DNA from: Verrucosispora sp. NA02020
Lineage (GTDB): Bacteria; Actinomycetota; Actinomycetes; Mycobacteriales; Micromonosporaceae
Length of the DNA stretch: 64,000 bases
Assembly: GCF_013364215.1 (NCBI RefSeq)
Contig: NZ_CP054923.1
Location: 186,001 to 250,000, forward strand
Direction of reading: 5' to 3'
Below are positions 1 to 7,294 of this stretch, in pieces. The notes beneath the pieces were generated by a model that worked only from the letters and a program-made list of their open reading frames with translations, was not told the DNA's origin and did not search any database. Made by a program: the position numbers and the translations under genes. The stretch's first letter is position 1. The number at the start of each line of letters is the position of its first letter.

Positions 1-118
1 GCTCGCGGACCACCCTGACGCCGACCCGGAGAAGACCGCGACCCGGATGATGAACGCCGCCTGGCTGGGGGCCGGGCAACTCCTGCGCGGCGTGAGCTGG
101 CACCCGCCCGAGGTGTAA
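1..118 (+). CDS. C-terminal fragment, possible TetR-family regulator
   Basis: Only the last 38 codons are inside the window, in the frame beginning at base 2 and ending with TAA at 116-118. The residues read from about ADHPDADPEKTATRMM to QLLRGVSWHPPEV. The Ala/Leu-rich helix followed by a short Trp-His-Pro tail resembles the last helix of TetR/AcrR-type regulators, but there is too little to prove it. The stop codon TAA is also the first part of a 54-bp palindromic element (115-168), so the element may have reset the end of this protein. It converges with the dedA gene on the opposite strand. Confidence 0.4.
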   Translation, partial: LADHPDADPEKTATRMMNAAWLGAGQLLRGVSWHPPEV

Positions 119-168
119 GGAAGGGCACCTTATTAACGCCTGCGGTAGTAGCGGGGTCCCCTGTTAAC
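115..168. repeat. 54-bp imperfect palindromic element, copy A
   Basis: Read on the minus strand this 54-bp block shares its last 27 bases exactly with copy B (818-871) and the same layout with copy C (28518-28571): TTA near one end, a central AGGCGTTA, and CCCTTCCTTA at the other end. It gives TAA stops in both directions: the upstream plus-strand gene ends at 116-118 and dedA ends at 164-166, both inside the element. It could also form a hairpin and act as a terminator between the two convergent genes. Confidence 0.85.
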
Positions 169-793
169 AGCCGCCGTCCGCACCGCTCGCCGCCCGCCGG
201 TGCGCCCGGTGCCGGAGCCAGCGGATCAGCTCCACCAGCAGCGTCACCGAGACCGAGAGCCCGATGCCGGCCAGGATGCCGTGCAGCGGGTGCTGTTCGA
301 AGGCGAGTCCGCCGAAGATGCCGAGCAGGACGCAGTACACCGCCCACGAGGCGCAGCCGATCAGGTCGAAGAGGAAGAACCGGCGCAGCGGGTAACGGAC
401 GGCGCCCATGGCCAGGGTGACCGCCGTCCGCCCGCCCGGGACGTAACGGGCGGCGATGAGGATGACGCCGCCGCGCCGGTCGACCGCCCGCCTGGCCCAT
501 TCCGAACCGGCCCGGCGCCGGCTGTCCACCGGTGAGTGGTCGAGCCGGCGCGACCCACCTCCGCGTCCGATCCCGTACGAGATGTGGTCTCCGACGGTCG
601 CGCCGAGCGTGGCCGCCACGACGATCAGCGCCAGGTTCGGCTCTCCGCCGGTGGCGAGCACGGTGACGCTGATGACCGCCGCCTCGGAGGGCACCAGCGG
701 GAAGAACGCGTCGACGGCGGTGAGCCCGAAGATCAGCAGGTACACCCAGGGTGAGGTGAGTGTCTGTCGGAGCAGGTCGAGCGCGGCCTCCAT
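164..793 (-). CDS. DedA-family (SNARE-associated/VTT) membrane protein
   Basis: 209 residues with several hydrophobic segments, including residues about 15-45 (VYLLIFGLTAVDAFFPLVPS) and 50-75. The E of PSEAA and the later RYVPGGRT motif are hallmarks of the DedA/VTT family, which acts in lipid carrier or phospholipid flipping across the inner membrane. A hydrophobic C-terminal helix is followed by a basic tail. Length is normal for the family. The stop TAA at 164-166 lies in the 54-bp element, and another inverted copy lies just beyond the start, so the gene is bracketed by the two copies. The substrate cannot be told from sequence. Confidence 0.85.
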   Translation of the reverse strand: MEAALDLLRQTLTSPWVYLLIFGLTAVDAFFPLVPSEAAVISVTVLATGGEPNLALIVVAATLGATVGDHISYGIGRGGGSRRLDHSPVDSRRRAGSEWARRAVDRRGGVILIAARYVPGGRTAVTLAMGAVRYPLRRFFLFDLIGCASWAVYCVLLGIFGGLAFEQHPLHGILAGIGLSVSVTLLVELIRWLRHRAHRRAASGADGGC

Positions 794-817
794 GTCTCCA
801 TGCTCAGGGCACGGACT

Positions 818-871
818 GTTAGGAAGGGGCCCTTCCTCTACACCAGGCGTTAATAAGGTGCCCTTCCTTAC
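818..871. repeat. 54-bp palindromic element, copy B (inverted relative to A)
   Basis: The block begins GTTAGGAAGGGG and ends CCCTTCCTTAC, with AGGCGTTAATAAGG in the middle. It is the inverse orientation of copy A. On the minus strand it is translated: it encodes the last 17 residues and TAA stop (819-821) of the adenylosuccinate-synthetase-like gene. Confidence 0.85.
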
Positions 872-2228
872 GAACGTGCTTCTCGGCAGAGGTGGGTCCG
901 TGCGAGGTGAGGAGCACCGGAGCGCCGAGCGCCTCGCCGATCATCTCGGGCCAGTTTGCCGGACCGGCGTCGTAGAGCGGGCGTGCCCGCAGCAGGCGGG
1001 CGGTGAGCGCGGCCTGCCGGTCGAGGTCGCCGGCCGGGCCCGGGAGCAGCCGGTCCAGGCCGTCGTAGCGGCGGCAGATGCGCAGGTCGAGATCACGTTC
1101 GGTGAGATCCAGGTGGGTCAGCGCCAGGCCGTCCACCCCGCCCGCGACCGCCAGGGCGTACGCGTGCGCGACGGCGTCGAAGTGACCGAACCGGAAGCGG
1201 CCCTGCCAGGGGTTCGTCGCGTTGTGCGGGTCGGTCAGCGGCAGCGACGGGTCCTCGGTGACCAGCGGTCCTGGACCGTGCCGGGTGGTGACGGTCCGCA
1301 GCACCCCGATCCGCAGCGCCGATCCGCCCTGCCCGGCCTCGGCCAGCAGAGTCTCGGCGTTGGCGAAGGTGGTGGTGCTCCACGTGGTGTACGGGTGGAA
1401 GCCGTGCCACTCGTCCAGCAGCACCCCCTGGGCGCCCTCGAACACGCACGGCCCGGCCCGTAGCGCCCCGGCCAGCCAGGAGCCGTCGACGATCGCCACC
1501 CGTTCGGCGAAGGCCCGGTACGCCGGCAGGCAGTCCGCGACCGGTGGGGCATCCAGCGGCCCGAGTTCGGCGGTGAGCCGGTCCCGGAGTGCGGTCAACC
1601 GTCGGCGCAGCACCTCCGGGTCGCGGCAGTCGGCGACCCGGGGTGCCTCGTCGGGGTGGGCGAGCCCGTACGCGACAGTCTCGCCCACCCCCTGCCCGCA
1701 GGAACCGTGCCGGTCGGCTCCCCGGGCTGTCTCCCGGGCCCGGTTGGCGGCCCGGTGGTACGGGGTGGCCAGCAGCGCCGCCCCGTCCACGGTCAACCGG
1801 TCGAACGCGTCGGGCACCCCGACGGCGGCGAGGTGGTCGGCCTCGGCGGCGAGCGCCAGCGGGTCCACCACGACGTGCCGGGACAGGTGGGTGCGTACGC
1901 CGGGGTGGAAGGTGCCGGCACCGAACTGCGCGAAGGTGTGGTGTCGGCCGTCGGGCCGGACGACGTTGTGCGCCGCCTGCGCACCCCCGTTGAACCGGAC
2001 CACGGTGTGCACCGGCCGGGTGGCGCAGAGCCAGTCCACGACCGTGCCCTTGCCGGCGTCGCCGTACCCGAGGTCGACCACGATCGCGTGCTCCGGACCC
2101 GGCCCGCCGGCCGAGCCCCCGGTGAACCGGCCCGCCGGACCATCCGCCGGCCCGCTGGCCAACCCGCCTGCCGGGCCGCGCCCGGGTGCCGGGACACCCG
2201 GGCGCGTGACGGTCATCGGCTCGTTCAC
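819..2228 (-). CDS. Adenylosuccinate synthetase paralogue (divergent PurA-like)
   Basis: 469 residues, GTG start overlapping the VWA stop codon (GTGA at 2225-2228). An in-frame ATG four codons later is an alternative. Residues 1-46 are a Gly/Pro/Ala-rich extension. The core has the PurA P-loop-like motif as GDAGKGTVVD (residues 56-65): the catalytic Asp57 is kept, while the usual Glu after it is Ala. RFNGGAQAAHNVV keeps the second catalytic His (His87). The C-terminal GTP-site region TSHGPTSAEKHV lacks the usual Arg of canonical PurA. Canonical PurA joins IMP and aspartate with GTP; this paralogue sits in a regulator/kinase-like/VWA operon rather than with pur genes, so its substrate may differ. 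Residues 453-469 are read from the 54-bp repeat. No canonical purA is in the window. Confidence 0.8.
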   Translation of the reverse strand: MNEPMTVTRPGVPAPGRGPAGGLASGPADGPAGRFTGGSAGGPGPEHAIVVDLGYGDAGKGTVVDWLCATRPVHTVVRFNGGAQAAHNVVRPDGRHHTFAQFGAGTFHPGVRTHLSRHVVVDPLALAAEADHLAAVGVPDAFDRLTVDGAALLATPYHRAANRARETARGADRHGSCGQGVGETVAYGLAHPDEAPRVADCRDPEVLRRRLTALRDRLTAELGPLDAPPVADCLPAYRAFAERVAIVDGSWLAGALRAGPCVFEGAQGVLLDEWHGFHPYTTWSTTTFANAETLLAEAGQGGSALRIGVLRTVTTRHGPGPLVTEDPSLPLTDPHNATNPWQGRFRFGHFDAVAHAYALAVAGGVDGLALTHLDLTERDLDLRICRRYDGLDRLLPGPAGDLDRQAALTARLLRARPLYDAGPANWPEMIGEALGAPVLLTSHGPTSAEKHVRKEGHLINAWCRGRAPS

Positions 2229-3184
2229 AGCCGGACGACCCCGCCGCCGGTGGTGCGGGTGGCCGGCAGCTCGGCCACCTCGGCGCGGCGCGCGCCGTTC
2301 AGCCGGGCCAGCGCCTTCGACACCGTGCGGGTGGCCGTCGAGCCGGTCCGGTCCAGGTCCCGCAGGCCGGTGTCGAGGTCGATGGCCTGCTCGCCGAGGC
2401 CGACGGTGAGCGCGATCGTCTCGCAGACCGCGTCGAGGTCGTCCAGCTCCAGGGCGTTCTGGCCGAGCAGGCCGCGCCAGAAGTCGAGCACCTTGCGGTT
2501 GCCCGAGTAGTGGCTGCCGGCCGGGAGCAGGTAGTACGTGTCCCAGCGGCGGGTCACCTCGTCGACGATCTGCCGCACCGGCACGTCCTCGCGCGGGTCG
2601 TCGCCGATCAGGCGGGCCACCTCGGCGGCCTTGACCGACGGGTACGCCAGCTCGTCGCCGATGATGAAGAGGTAGCCGCGTCGGCCCCGCTTCTCCCAGC
2701 TGTCGGTGACCGTCCGTCGGGCCATGTAGTAGAGCGCCAGTTCGTAGGACTCCATCATCTGGCCGCCACCGCCGCCCTCCAGCACGATCCGCCCGAGGTC
2801 CTCGTCCATCCGGTTGTCGGACTCGAACTGGCCGATCTGCAACGGCACCCGGTCGCAGGTGGCGTCGCCGATCGCGCCGAACATGATCTGCGGGTCGCGG
2901 GCGTACCCCTGGCGCAGCAGCAGTCCCAGCAGTTGCGGCAGCTTGGCCTGGAGGGTGCGGGGCACGTGCCCCATCGAGCCGGTCACGTCGAACAGCACCG
3001 TGACCGGGGTCGACCGCGGGTGCTCGGCCGAGTCACGGCTCTCCCGCGTCGCGCCACGGGGGTCCAGTTGCGGGTGCACCACCTTGGCTCCGCTGTCGCT
3101 GTACGAGAACGCGCTCTTGCCGGTGGCCCGGCGGTACCGGTCGGCGGCGGTGTACACGTCGGTGGACCACATTCCGCTGCCCAT
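2225..3184 (-). CDS. VWA-domain protein, third gene of Nudix/J-kinase/VWA/PurA-like operon
   Basis: 319 residues, ATG at 3182-3184 preceded by a strong AGGAGG site about 6 bases upstream. The centre has a MIDAS-type motif FDVTGSMG (residues about 65-72), then a long von Willebrand A-like region with a second acidic motif IIGDELAYPS. No signal peptide or membrane helix, so it is cytosolic. Such proteins usually bind metal and a protein partner. It starts 10 bases after the J-domain/kinase-like gene and overlaps the PurA-like gene by 4 bases, so the three are probably co-translated. VWA plus kinase-like pairs occur in other actinobacterial stress modules (for example TerY-type), but no TerD or PP2C gene is present here. 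Confidence 0.8.
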   Translation of the reverse strand: MGSGMWSTDVYTAADRYRRATGKSAFSYSDSGAKVVHPQLDPRGATRESRDSAEHPRSTPVTVLFDVTGSMGHVPRTLQAKLPQLLGLLLRQGYARDPQIMFGAIGDATCDRVPLQIGQFESDNRMDEDLGRIVLEGGGGGQMMESYELALYYMARRTVTDSWEKRGRRGYLFIIGDELAYPSVKAAEVARLIGDDPREDVPVRQIVDEVTRRWDTYYLLPAGSHYSGNRKVLDFWRGLLGQNALELDDLDAVCETIALTVGLGEQAIDLDTGLRDLDRTGSTATRTVSKALARLNGARRAEVAELPATRTTGGGVVRL

Positions 3185-3194
3185 GGCAGCCTCC

Positions 3195-4169
3195 TTAGGG
3201 GGTGAGGGTGAAGGGTCGGAAGGTGCGCGGCCCGTAGAGCCGGTGCAGCACCTCGTCGAGTTCGCCGAGCAGTCGCCAGGCGTCGTCGGGGCGGCCCGAC
3301 AGCGATCGCTGTCGGCAGCCCGCCGCGAAGGCGAGCAGCTCGTGCGGGGCCCGGTGCCCCATCAGCCAGGTCATGCACCGGGTGGCCATGTCGATGTCGG
3401 TGCCCGGCCCGCAGGGGCGACGCCCGGTGACCTCGGCCGGGTACCACTCCTGGTGGTCCGGGACCAGCGCGGGCACGACGCCGCCGGGCTCGGTGGCGAA
3501 GCACCAGTCGACCAGCACCACGCCGTGCGCGTCCGGCTCGATCAGCACGTGGGGCGGCAGCACCGCGCCGTGCACGACGCCGGCCCGGTGGGCCAGGCCG
3601 AGCGCCACCAGCAGCCGTCGCCACATCCAGGCCACGTCGCGGGCGTCCAACCCGTCCGGGTACGCCTGCCGCACGTCGACCAGGCTGCGCAGGCCGGGTG
3701 CGGTGGCGAGGACGGTGACCTGGCGTTCCGCCCCGGTGGCGGGGTCCCGGTGCGCGAACGTGTCGACCAGCCGGGGCACGTACGGCAGCCAGCGGGGGTC
3801 GCCGTGGTCGGCGAGTCGGCGCAACGCGCGCTGCTCACGGATCATCAGGTCGTTGTCGCCGACCTCGCGGGGCAGTTTGAGCAGCCGGTCCCCGCCGACG
3901 TCGTAGAGGTCGGCGAGGTCACCCGAGTACGCCGGTGCGCCGCAGTGGTAGCCGCGCAGGACGGTGACCCGGCGGGCGCGCCAGCGGGTGGTGACCCGGA
4001 CGAACGCCTCGGTGGCCTCGGCGCGTACGCCCGGGGCGGTCCGGTCCAGCCGGTCGGGGTGCAGGGCGGTGACCAGTTCCCGGTAGCGGCGTTCCGGTGC
4101 GTCGGCGCCGAACAGGTCGTGGTCGTCGCGGGCAGCGGTGACCAGGCGGATCGCCTCGTCGGTCCTCAT
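3195..4169 (-). CDS. J-domain-like plus degenerate protein-kinase-fold protein
   Basis: 324 residues from the ATG at 4167-4169, which overlaps the Nudix stop codon (ATGA); the frame stays open far upstream but those codons are shadow. Residues 1-60 look like a J-domain and carry HPD (37-39) in ALHPDRLD. Residues about 80-300 look like a protein kinase fold: a beta3 lysine in LLKLPR and a helix-C Glu in REQRAL are kept. The catalytic loop reads VHGAVLPPHVLI, lacking the HRD aspartate and the following Asn, and the DFG position reads VDWC. This suggests a pseudokinase or an atypical phosphotransferase. A J-domain fused to a kinase-like domain would allow coupling to Hsp70. Function unknown. Confidence 0.7.
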   Translation of the reverse strand: MRTDEAIRLVTAARDDHDLFGADAPERRYRELVTALHPDRLDRTAPGVRAEATEAFVRVTTRWRARRVTVLRGYHCGAPAYSGDLADLYDVGGDRLLKLPREVGDNDLMIREQRALRRLADHGDPRWLPYVPRLVDTFAHRDPATGAERQVTVLATAPGLRSLVDVRQAYPDGLDARDVAWMWRRLLVALGLAHRAGVVHGAVLPPHVLIEPDAHGVVLVDWCFATEPGGVVPALVPDHQEWYPAEVTGRRPCGPGTDIDMATRCMTWLMGHRAPHELLAFAAGCRQRSLSGRPDDAWRLLGELDEVLHRLYGPRTFRPFTLTP

Positions 4170-4924
4170 CGCACCGTCTCCTCCCGGGCGGGCCGCAGCA
4201 GCGCCGGGTGCAGCAGCCGGGCGTCGCCGGCCCGGTAGAGGCGGGCACGCGGGCCGCCCCGGCTGCCGCCGCGTTCGGTGTTGGCGCCGGTGCTCTCCAC
4301 GAAGCCGGGCACGGAGAGCACCTTGCGGTGGAAGTTGCCGGCGTGCAGCGGGTGGCCCCAGACCGTCTCGTAGACGGTGCGCAGCTCGCCGATGGTGAAC
4401 TCGGGCGCGAGGAAGCGGGTGGCCAGCGGCGTGTACTCCAGCTTGGAGCGGGCCCGCTCCAGCCCGTCGTCGACGATCCGGCGGTGGTCGAAGGCGAGTT
4501 CCCGGCCGGGCAGCTCGGCGACCGGCACCCAGCCGGCCTCGTCGGCGTCGGTGCCGGCGGTGGCGTCCGGCAGGTCGGGGGCGAAGGCGAGGTGGGCGAT
4601 GGAGACGACCCGCATCCGCGGGTCGCGCTCGGGCGCGCCGTAGCTCGCGAGCTGCTCCATGTGGACGCGACGCAGCCGCTCCCCGCCGAGCCCGGTCTCC
4701 TCGGCCAGCTCCCGCCGGGCGGCGGTGGCCGGGTCCTCGTCCGGGCGGACGAAGCCGCCGGGCAGCGCCCAGTGTCCGGCGTACGGCGGCTCGGCGCGGC
4801 GGATCAGCAGCAGGTGCAGCGCGTCGTCCCGGATGGTCAGCGCGACCACGTCGGCGGTGACCGCCACGGCCGGGTAGGCCCGTGGGTCGTAGGAGGCGAG
4901 GAAGTCCTGCTCGTTCACGCTCAA
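4166..4924 (-). CDS. Nudix hydrolase with C-terminal winged helix (NrtR-like regulator)
   Basis: 252 residues if it starts at the TTG at 4922-4924; a GTG at 4916-4918 two codons later is equally possible. The Nudix box is intact (G57 to G80, including RRELAEETGLG). The C-terminal part, from FTIGELRTVYETVWG at about residue 176 through NFHRKVL, is the winged-helix type found in NrtR-like regulators, which bind ADP-ribose or related nucleotides and control NAD metabolism. It is the first gene of a four-gene operon and is preceded by a direct repeat (4937-4960) that could be its operator, suggesting autoregulation. An intact Nudix box means it may also hydrolyse its ligand. Confidence 0.8.
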   Translation of the reverse strand: MSVNEQDFLASYDPRAYPAVAVTADVVALTIRDDALHLLLIRRAEPPYAGHWALPGGFVRPDEDPATAARRELAEETGLGGERLRRVHMEQLASYGAPERDPRMRVVSIAHLAFAPDLPDATAGTDADEAGWVPVAELPGRELAFDHRRIVDDGLERARSKLEYTPLATRFLAPEFTIGELRTVYETVWGHPLHAGNFHRKVLSVPGFVESTGANTERGGSRGGPRARLYRAGDARLLHPALLRPAREETVR

Positions 4925-4936
4925 TCACTCTCACTC

Positions 4937-4960
4937 TGAGAACATCTCTATGTGAGAACA
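4937..4960. promoter_or_regulatory. Direct repeat TGAGAACA x2, candidate operator of the Nudix operon
   Basis: Two exact copies of TGAGAACA (4937-4944 and 4953-4960) are spaced 16 bases apart, just upstream of the Nudix start codon. The position suits binding by the operon's own winged-helix protein. The -10/-35 boxes could not be assigned with confidence. Confidence 0.45.
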
Positions 4961-4967
4961 ACTTAGC

Positions 4968-5001
4968 GCGAAAAGGAGGGCCGGGCAAGTGCCCGACCCT
5001 C
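4968..5001 (-). terminator. Intrinsic terminator after htdX
   Basis: On the minus strand, GAGGGTCGGGC and GCCCGGCCCTC pair over 11 bases (one G-U) around a 4-base loop (arms 4991-5001 and 4976-4986), followed by CCTTTT. It lies 3 bases past the htdX stop codon and separates that operon from the Nudix promoter. Confidence 0.75.
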
Positions 5002-5004
5002 ACC

Positions 5005-5871
5005 TCAGCGAATCGTGCCCACCAGATGCGGTCGACCTCGCTGGTCGTGCAGCGCGACGTCCCACCCGGCCAGGGCCGCCGTGGCGCTGAACGCCACCGT
5101 GCTCGGCAACGGCACCGGCAGCTTGAACGCCACGTCGACCGTGTACGCCTCGGGCAGCCGGTTCTCCACCGCCGCCAGGCAGCGGGCCTTGCTCCACATC
5201 CCGTGCGCGATCGGCCGGGGGAAGCCGAACAGCTTCGCGCCCAGCCGCGAGGTGTGGATCGGGTTGTGATCGCCGGAGACCCGCGCGTAGTCCGTACCCA
5301 CCCGGGGCTCGACCCGCCACCGCGCGGACGCGGCCGGCGGCGCGGGACGGTCACCCGGGTCGCGCCGTTCGCCGCCACCCGAAGTGCGCTGCAGGCCCAG
5401 GTACGTCGAGACGCCGCGCCACACCTCCTCGCCGTCGACCGACCCGACGAGGACCACGTCGACCTGGCGCCCCCGGTCGTGCGGGCGCAGGTGCTCCGCC
5501 CACGTGGTGAAGTCCAGCCGGTCGGCCACGGTGACCGGGCGGTGCACGGTGATCCGGTTCGCCACGTGCACCACCCCGGTCAACGGGATCGGGAAGTCCG
5601 GTGCGCTGATCAGGCGCAGCGCCAGCGGGAAGCCCACCACGTGCGGGAAGGTCGCCGGCAACCGGTCGGCGAGCCGGAAACCGCACACCCGGTCGTAGTC
5701 GGCCAACCGGTCCGGATCCACGGCCACCCGGTCGACGGCCAACTCCACCGCCGGCACCTCGTCCGTCCGCCGCCCGCCGCGCCCCGGCACCGCGCTCAGC
5801 AGGGCCTGCCGGTACAACGGCCCGGCCGCCGGCAGTGCGGACAGGGTCACCCGCTCCCGTTGCGTGGCCAT
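5005..5871 (-). CDS. htdX: MaoC-like 3-hydroxyacyl dehydratase (HtdX/Rv0241c type)
   Basis: 288 residues from ATG 5869-5871, which overlaps the fabG4 stop codon (TGATG); an upstream start at 5898 is in frame but less likely. The C-terminal hot-dog domain has the MaoC signature DYARVSGDHNPIHTS (catalytic Asp and His) and FGFPRPIAHGMW. The N-terminal half is a second, degenerate hot-dog domain, giving the double-hot-dog layout of the mycobacterial HtdX group, which hydrates or dehydrates (3R)-hydroxyacyl thioesters. Gene order htdX-fabG4 facing fadA2 equals the Rv0241c-Rv0242c-Rv0243 locus of Mycobacterium tuberculosis. Confidence 0.85.
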   Translation of the reverse strand: MATQRERVTLSALPAAGPLYRQALLSAVPGRGGRRTDEVPAVELAVDRVAVDPDRLADYDRVCGFRLADRLPATFPHVVGFPLALRLISAPDFPIPLTGVVHVANRITVHRPVTVADRLDFTTWAEHLRPHDRGRQVDVVLVGSVDGEEVWRGVSTYLGLQRTSGGGERRDPGDRPAPPAASARWRVEPRVGTDYARVSGDHNPIHTSRLGAKLFGFPRPIAHGMWSKARCLAAVENRLPEAYTVDVAFKLPVPLPSTVAFSATAALAGWDVALHDQRGRPHLVGTIR

Positions 5872-7241
5872 CACGCCCCCAGCAGGCTCTGGCCGCACAC
5901 CCGGACCACGTTGCCGCTGACCGCGCCCGAGGCGGGCCAGGCCAGCCAGCCGATGGTCTCCGCGACGTCCACCGGCAGCCCACCCTGGGAGAGGCTGTTC
6001 ATCCGGCGGCCCGCTTCACGCAACACCAGCGGGACACGGGCGGTGAGCCGGGTCTCGATGAAGCCGGGCGCGACGGCGTTCACGCTGATCCCCCGGTCAC
6101 GCAGTGCCGGGGCCAGTGCGTCGACCAGCCCGATAACACCGGCCTTGCTGGTGGCGTAGTTGGTCTGGCCCCGGTTGCCGGCGATCCCGGCGATCGAGGA
6201 GACGCCGACGATCCGCCCGCCGTCCGGGATCACCCGGTCCAGCAGCACGTCGTTGATGCGTTCCTGGCTGGACAGGTTGACGTCGATGACCTGGTCCCAG
6301 CGGTCGGCGTCCATCCGGCCCAGGGTCTTGTCGCGGGTGATGCCGGCGTTGTGCACCACCACGTCCACCCGGCCGTGTCGTTCGGCCAGGTGGTCGGCGA
6401 GCCGGGCCGGCGCGTCGGCGGCGGTCAGGTCGAGCTGTACGGCGCTGCCGCCGATCTCGTTGGCGACGCCGGCCAGCGCGTCCCCGGCGGCCGGCACGTC
6501 CAGCGCCACCACCGTCGCCCCGTCCCGGGCCAGCACCCGGGCCAGTGCCGCGCCGATGCCCCGGGCCGCGCCGGTGACCAGCACCACCTGCCCGTCCAGC
6601 GGGCGGTCCCAGTCCACCGGTGCGCTCGCCCGGCCGGCACCGACCCGGATCACCTGCCCCGACACGTACGCCGAGCGGCCGGAGAGCAGGAACCGCAGGG
6701 TCGCGTCCAGGCTGGTCCAGGTGCTCTCGTCGGCCTGCCGCGTGACGTGGACCAGTTGGGCGGTGATGCCCCGGCCGAAATCCTTGCCGATGCTGCGGGT
6801 CAGCCCCTCCAGGGCCCGCTGGGCGGTCGCCTCACGCGGCGTGTCGCACTCGGCGGGCGGGGTGCCCAACACGATCACCCGGCCGCTGGGCTGCACCGCC
6901 CGGGCCTGCGGGTGGAAGAAGTCGTGCAGTTGCCGCAGCCCGGTCGAGTCGGTGATGCCGGTGGCGTCGTAGACCAGGGCGGAGCTGGTCGGCGTACGGC
7001 CGGAGGTGGGGTCCGGTGCGGCGGTGGCCGGATCGCGCAGGGCGAGCCCGGCGCCGGTCAGGATCCTGCCGACCGGCTCGGCGAGCCGGCCCCCGGTGGA
7101 GGTGCCGAGCAGGACCGGCCCGGGGAGGATCGGCTCACCCGGCGCATGTCGGCGAAGTCGTGGCGGATCGGGTAGTCCGAGGCGCTTGACCAGCGCTCGA
7201 CCGGCGCTCGACTGGACAAAACTCGCGTACCTGTCGGTCAT
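5871..7241 (-). CDS. fabG4: High-molecular-weight 3-oxoacyl reductase FabG4
   Basis: 456 residues. Residues about 1-210 form a flavodoxin-like, catalytically dead N-terminal domain typical of HMW FabG. Residues 211-456 are a short-chain dehydrogenase: LVTGAARGIGAAL for the cofactor, NAG in VHNAGITRD, a catalytic Ser in GVSSIAG, and YATSK containing the catalytic Tyr and Lys. The enzyme reduces 3-oxoacyl thioesters, with NADH preference known for FabG4. It shares an operon with htdX (1-base overlap) and is divergent from fadA2 across 53 bases, so the three probably act on the same acyl-chain cycle and share a regulatory region. Confidence 0.9.
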   Translation of the reverse strand: MTDRYASFVQSSAGRALVKRLGLPDPPRLRRHAPGEPILPGPVLLGTSTGGRLAEPVGRILTGAGLALRDPATAAPDPTSGRTPTSSALVYDATGITDSTGLRQLHDFFHPQARAVQPSGRVIVLGTPPAECDTPREATAQRALEGLTRSIGKDFGRGITAQLVHVTRQADESTWTSLDATLRFLLSGRSAYVSGQVIRVGAGRASAPVDWDRPLDGQVVLVTGAARGIGAALARVLARDGATVVALDVPAAGDALAGVANEIGGSAVQLDLTAADAPARLADHLAERHGRVDVVVHNAGITRDKTLGRMDADRWDQVIDVNLSSQERINDVLLDRVIPDGGRIVGVSSIAGIAGNRGQTNYATSKAGVIGLVDALAPALRDRGISVNAVAPGFIETRLTARVPLVLREAGRRMNSLSQGGLPVDVAETIGWLAWPASGAVSGNVVRVCGQSLLGA

Positions 7242-7294
7242 AGGCGTAGCCTACTGGCGGGTAAGGTACGGCAACACTCCTGAGGAGGCGGATC

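Noticed and set aside
819..2228. PurZ-type (2-aminoadenine) enzyme as identity of the PurA paralogue.
   Set aside because: PurZ replaces the catalytic Asp with another residue; here the Asp (GDAGKG) and the second catalytic His are kept, so the reaction is likely closer to PurA.
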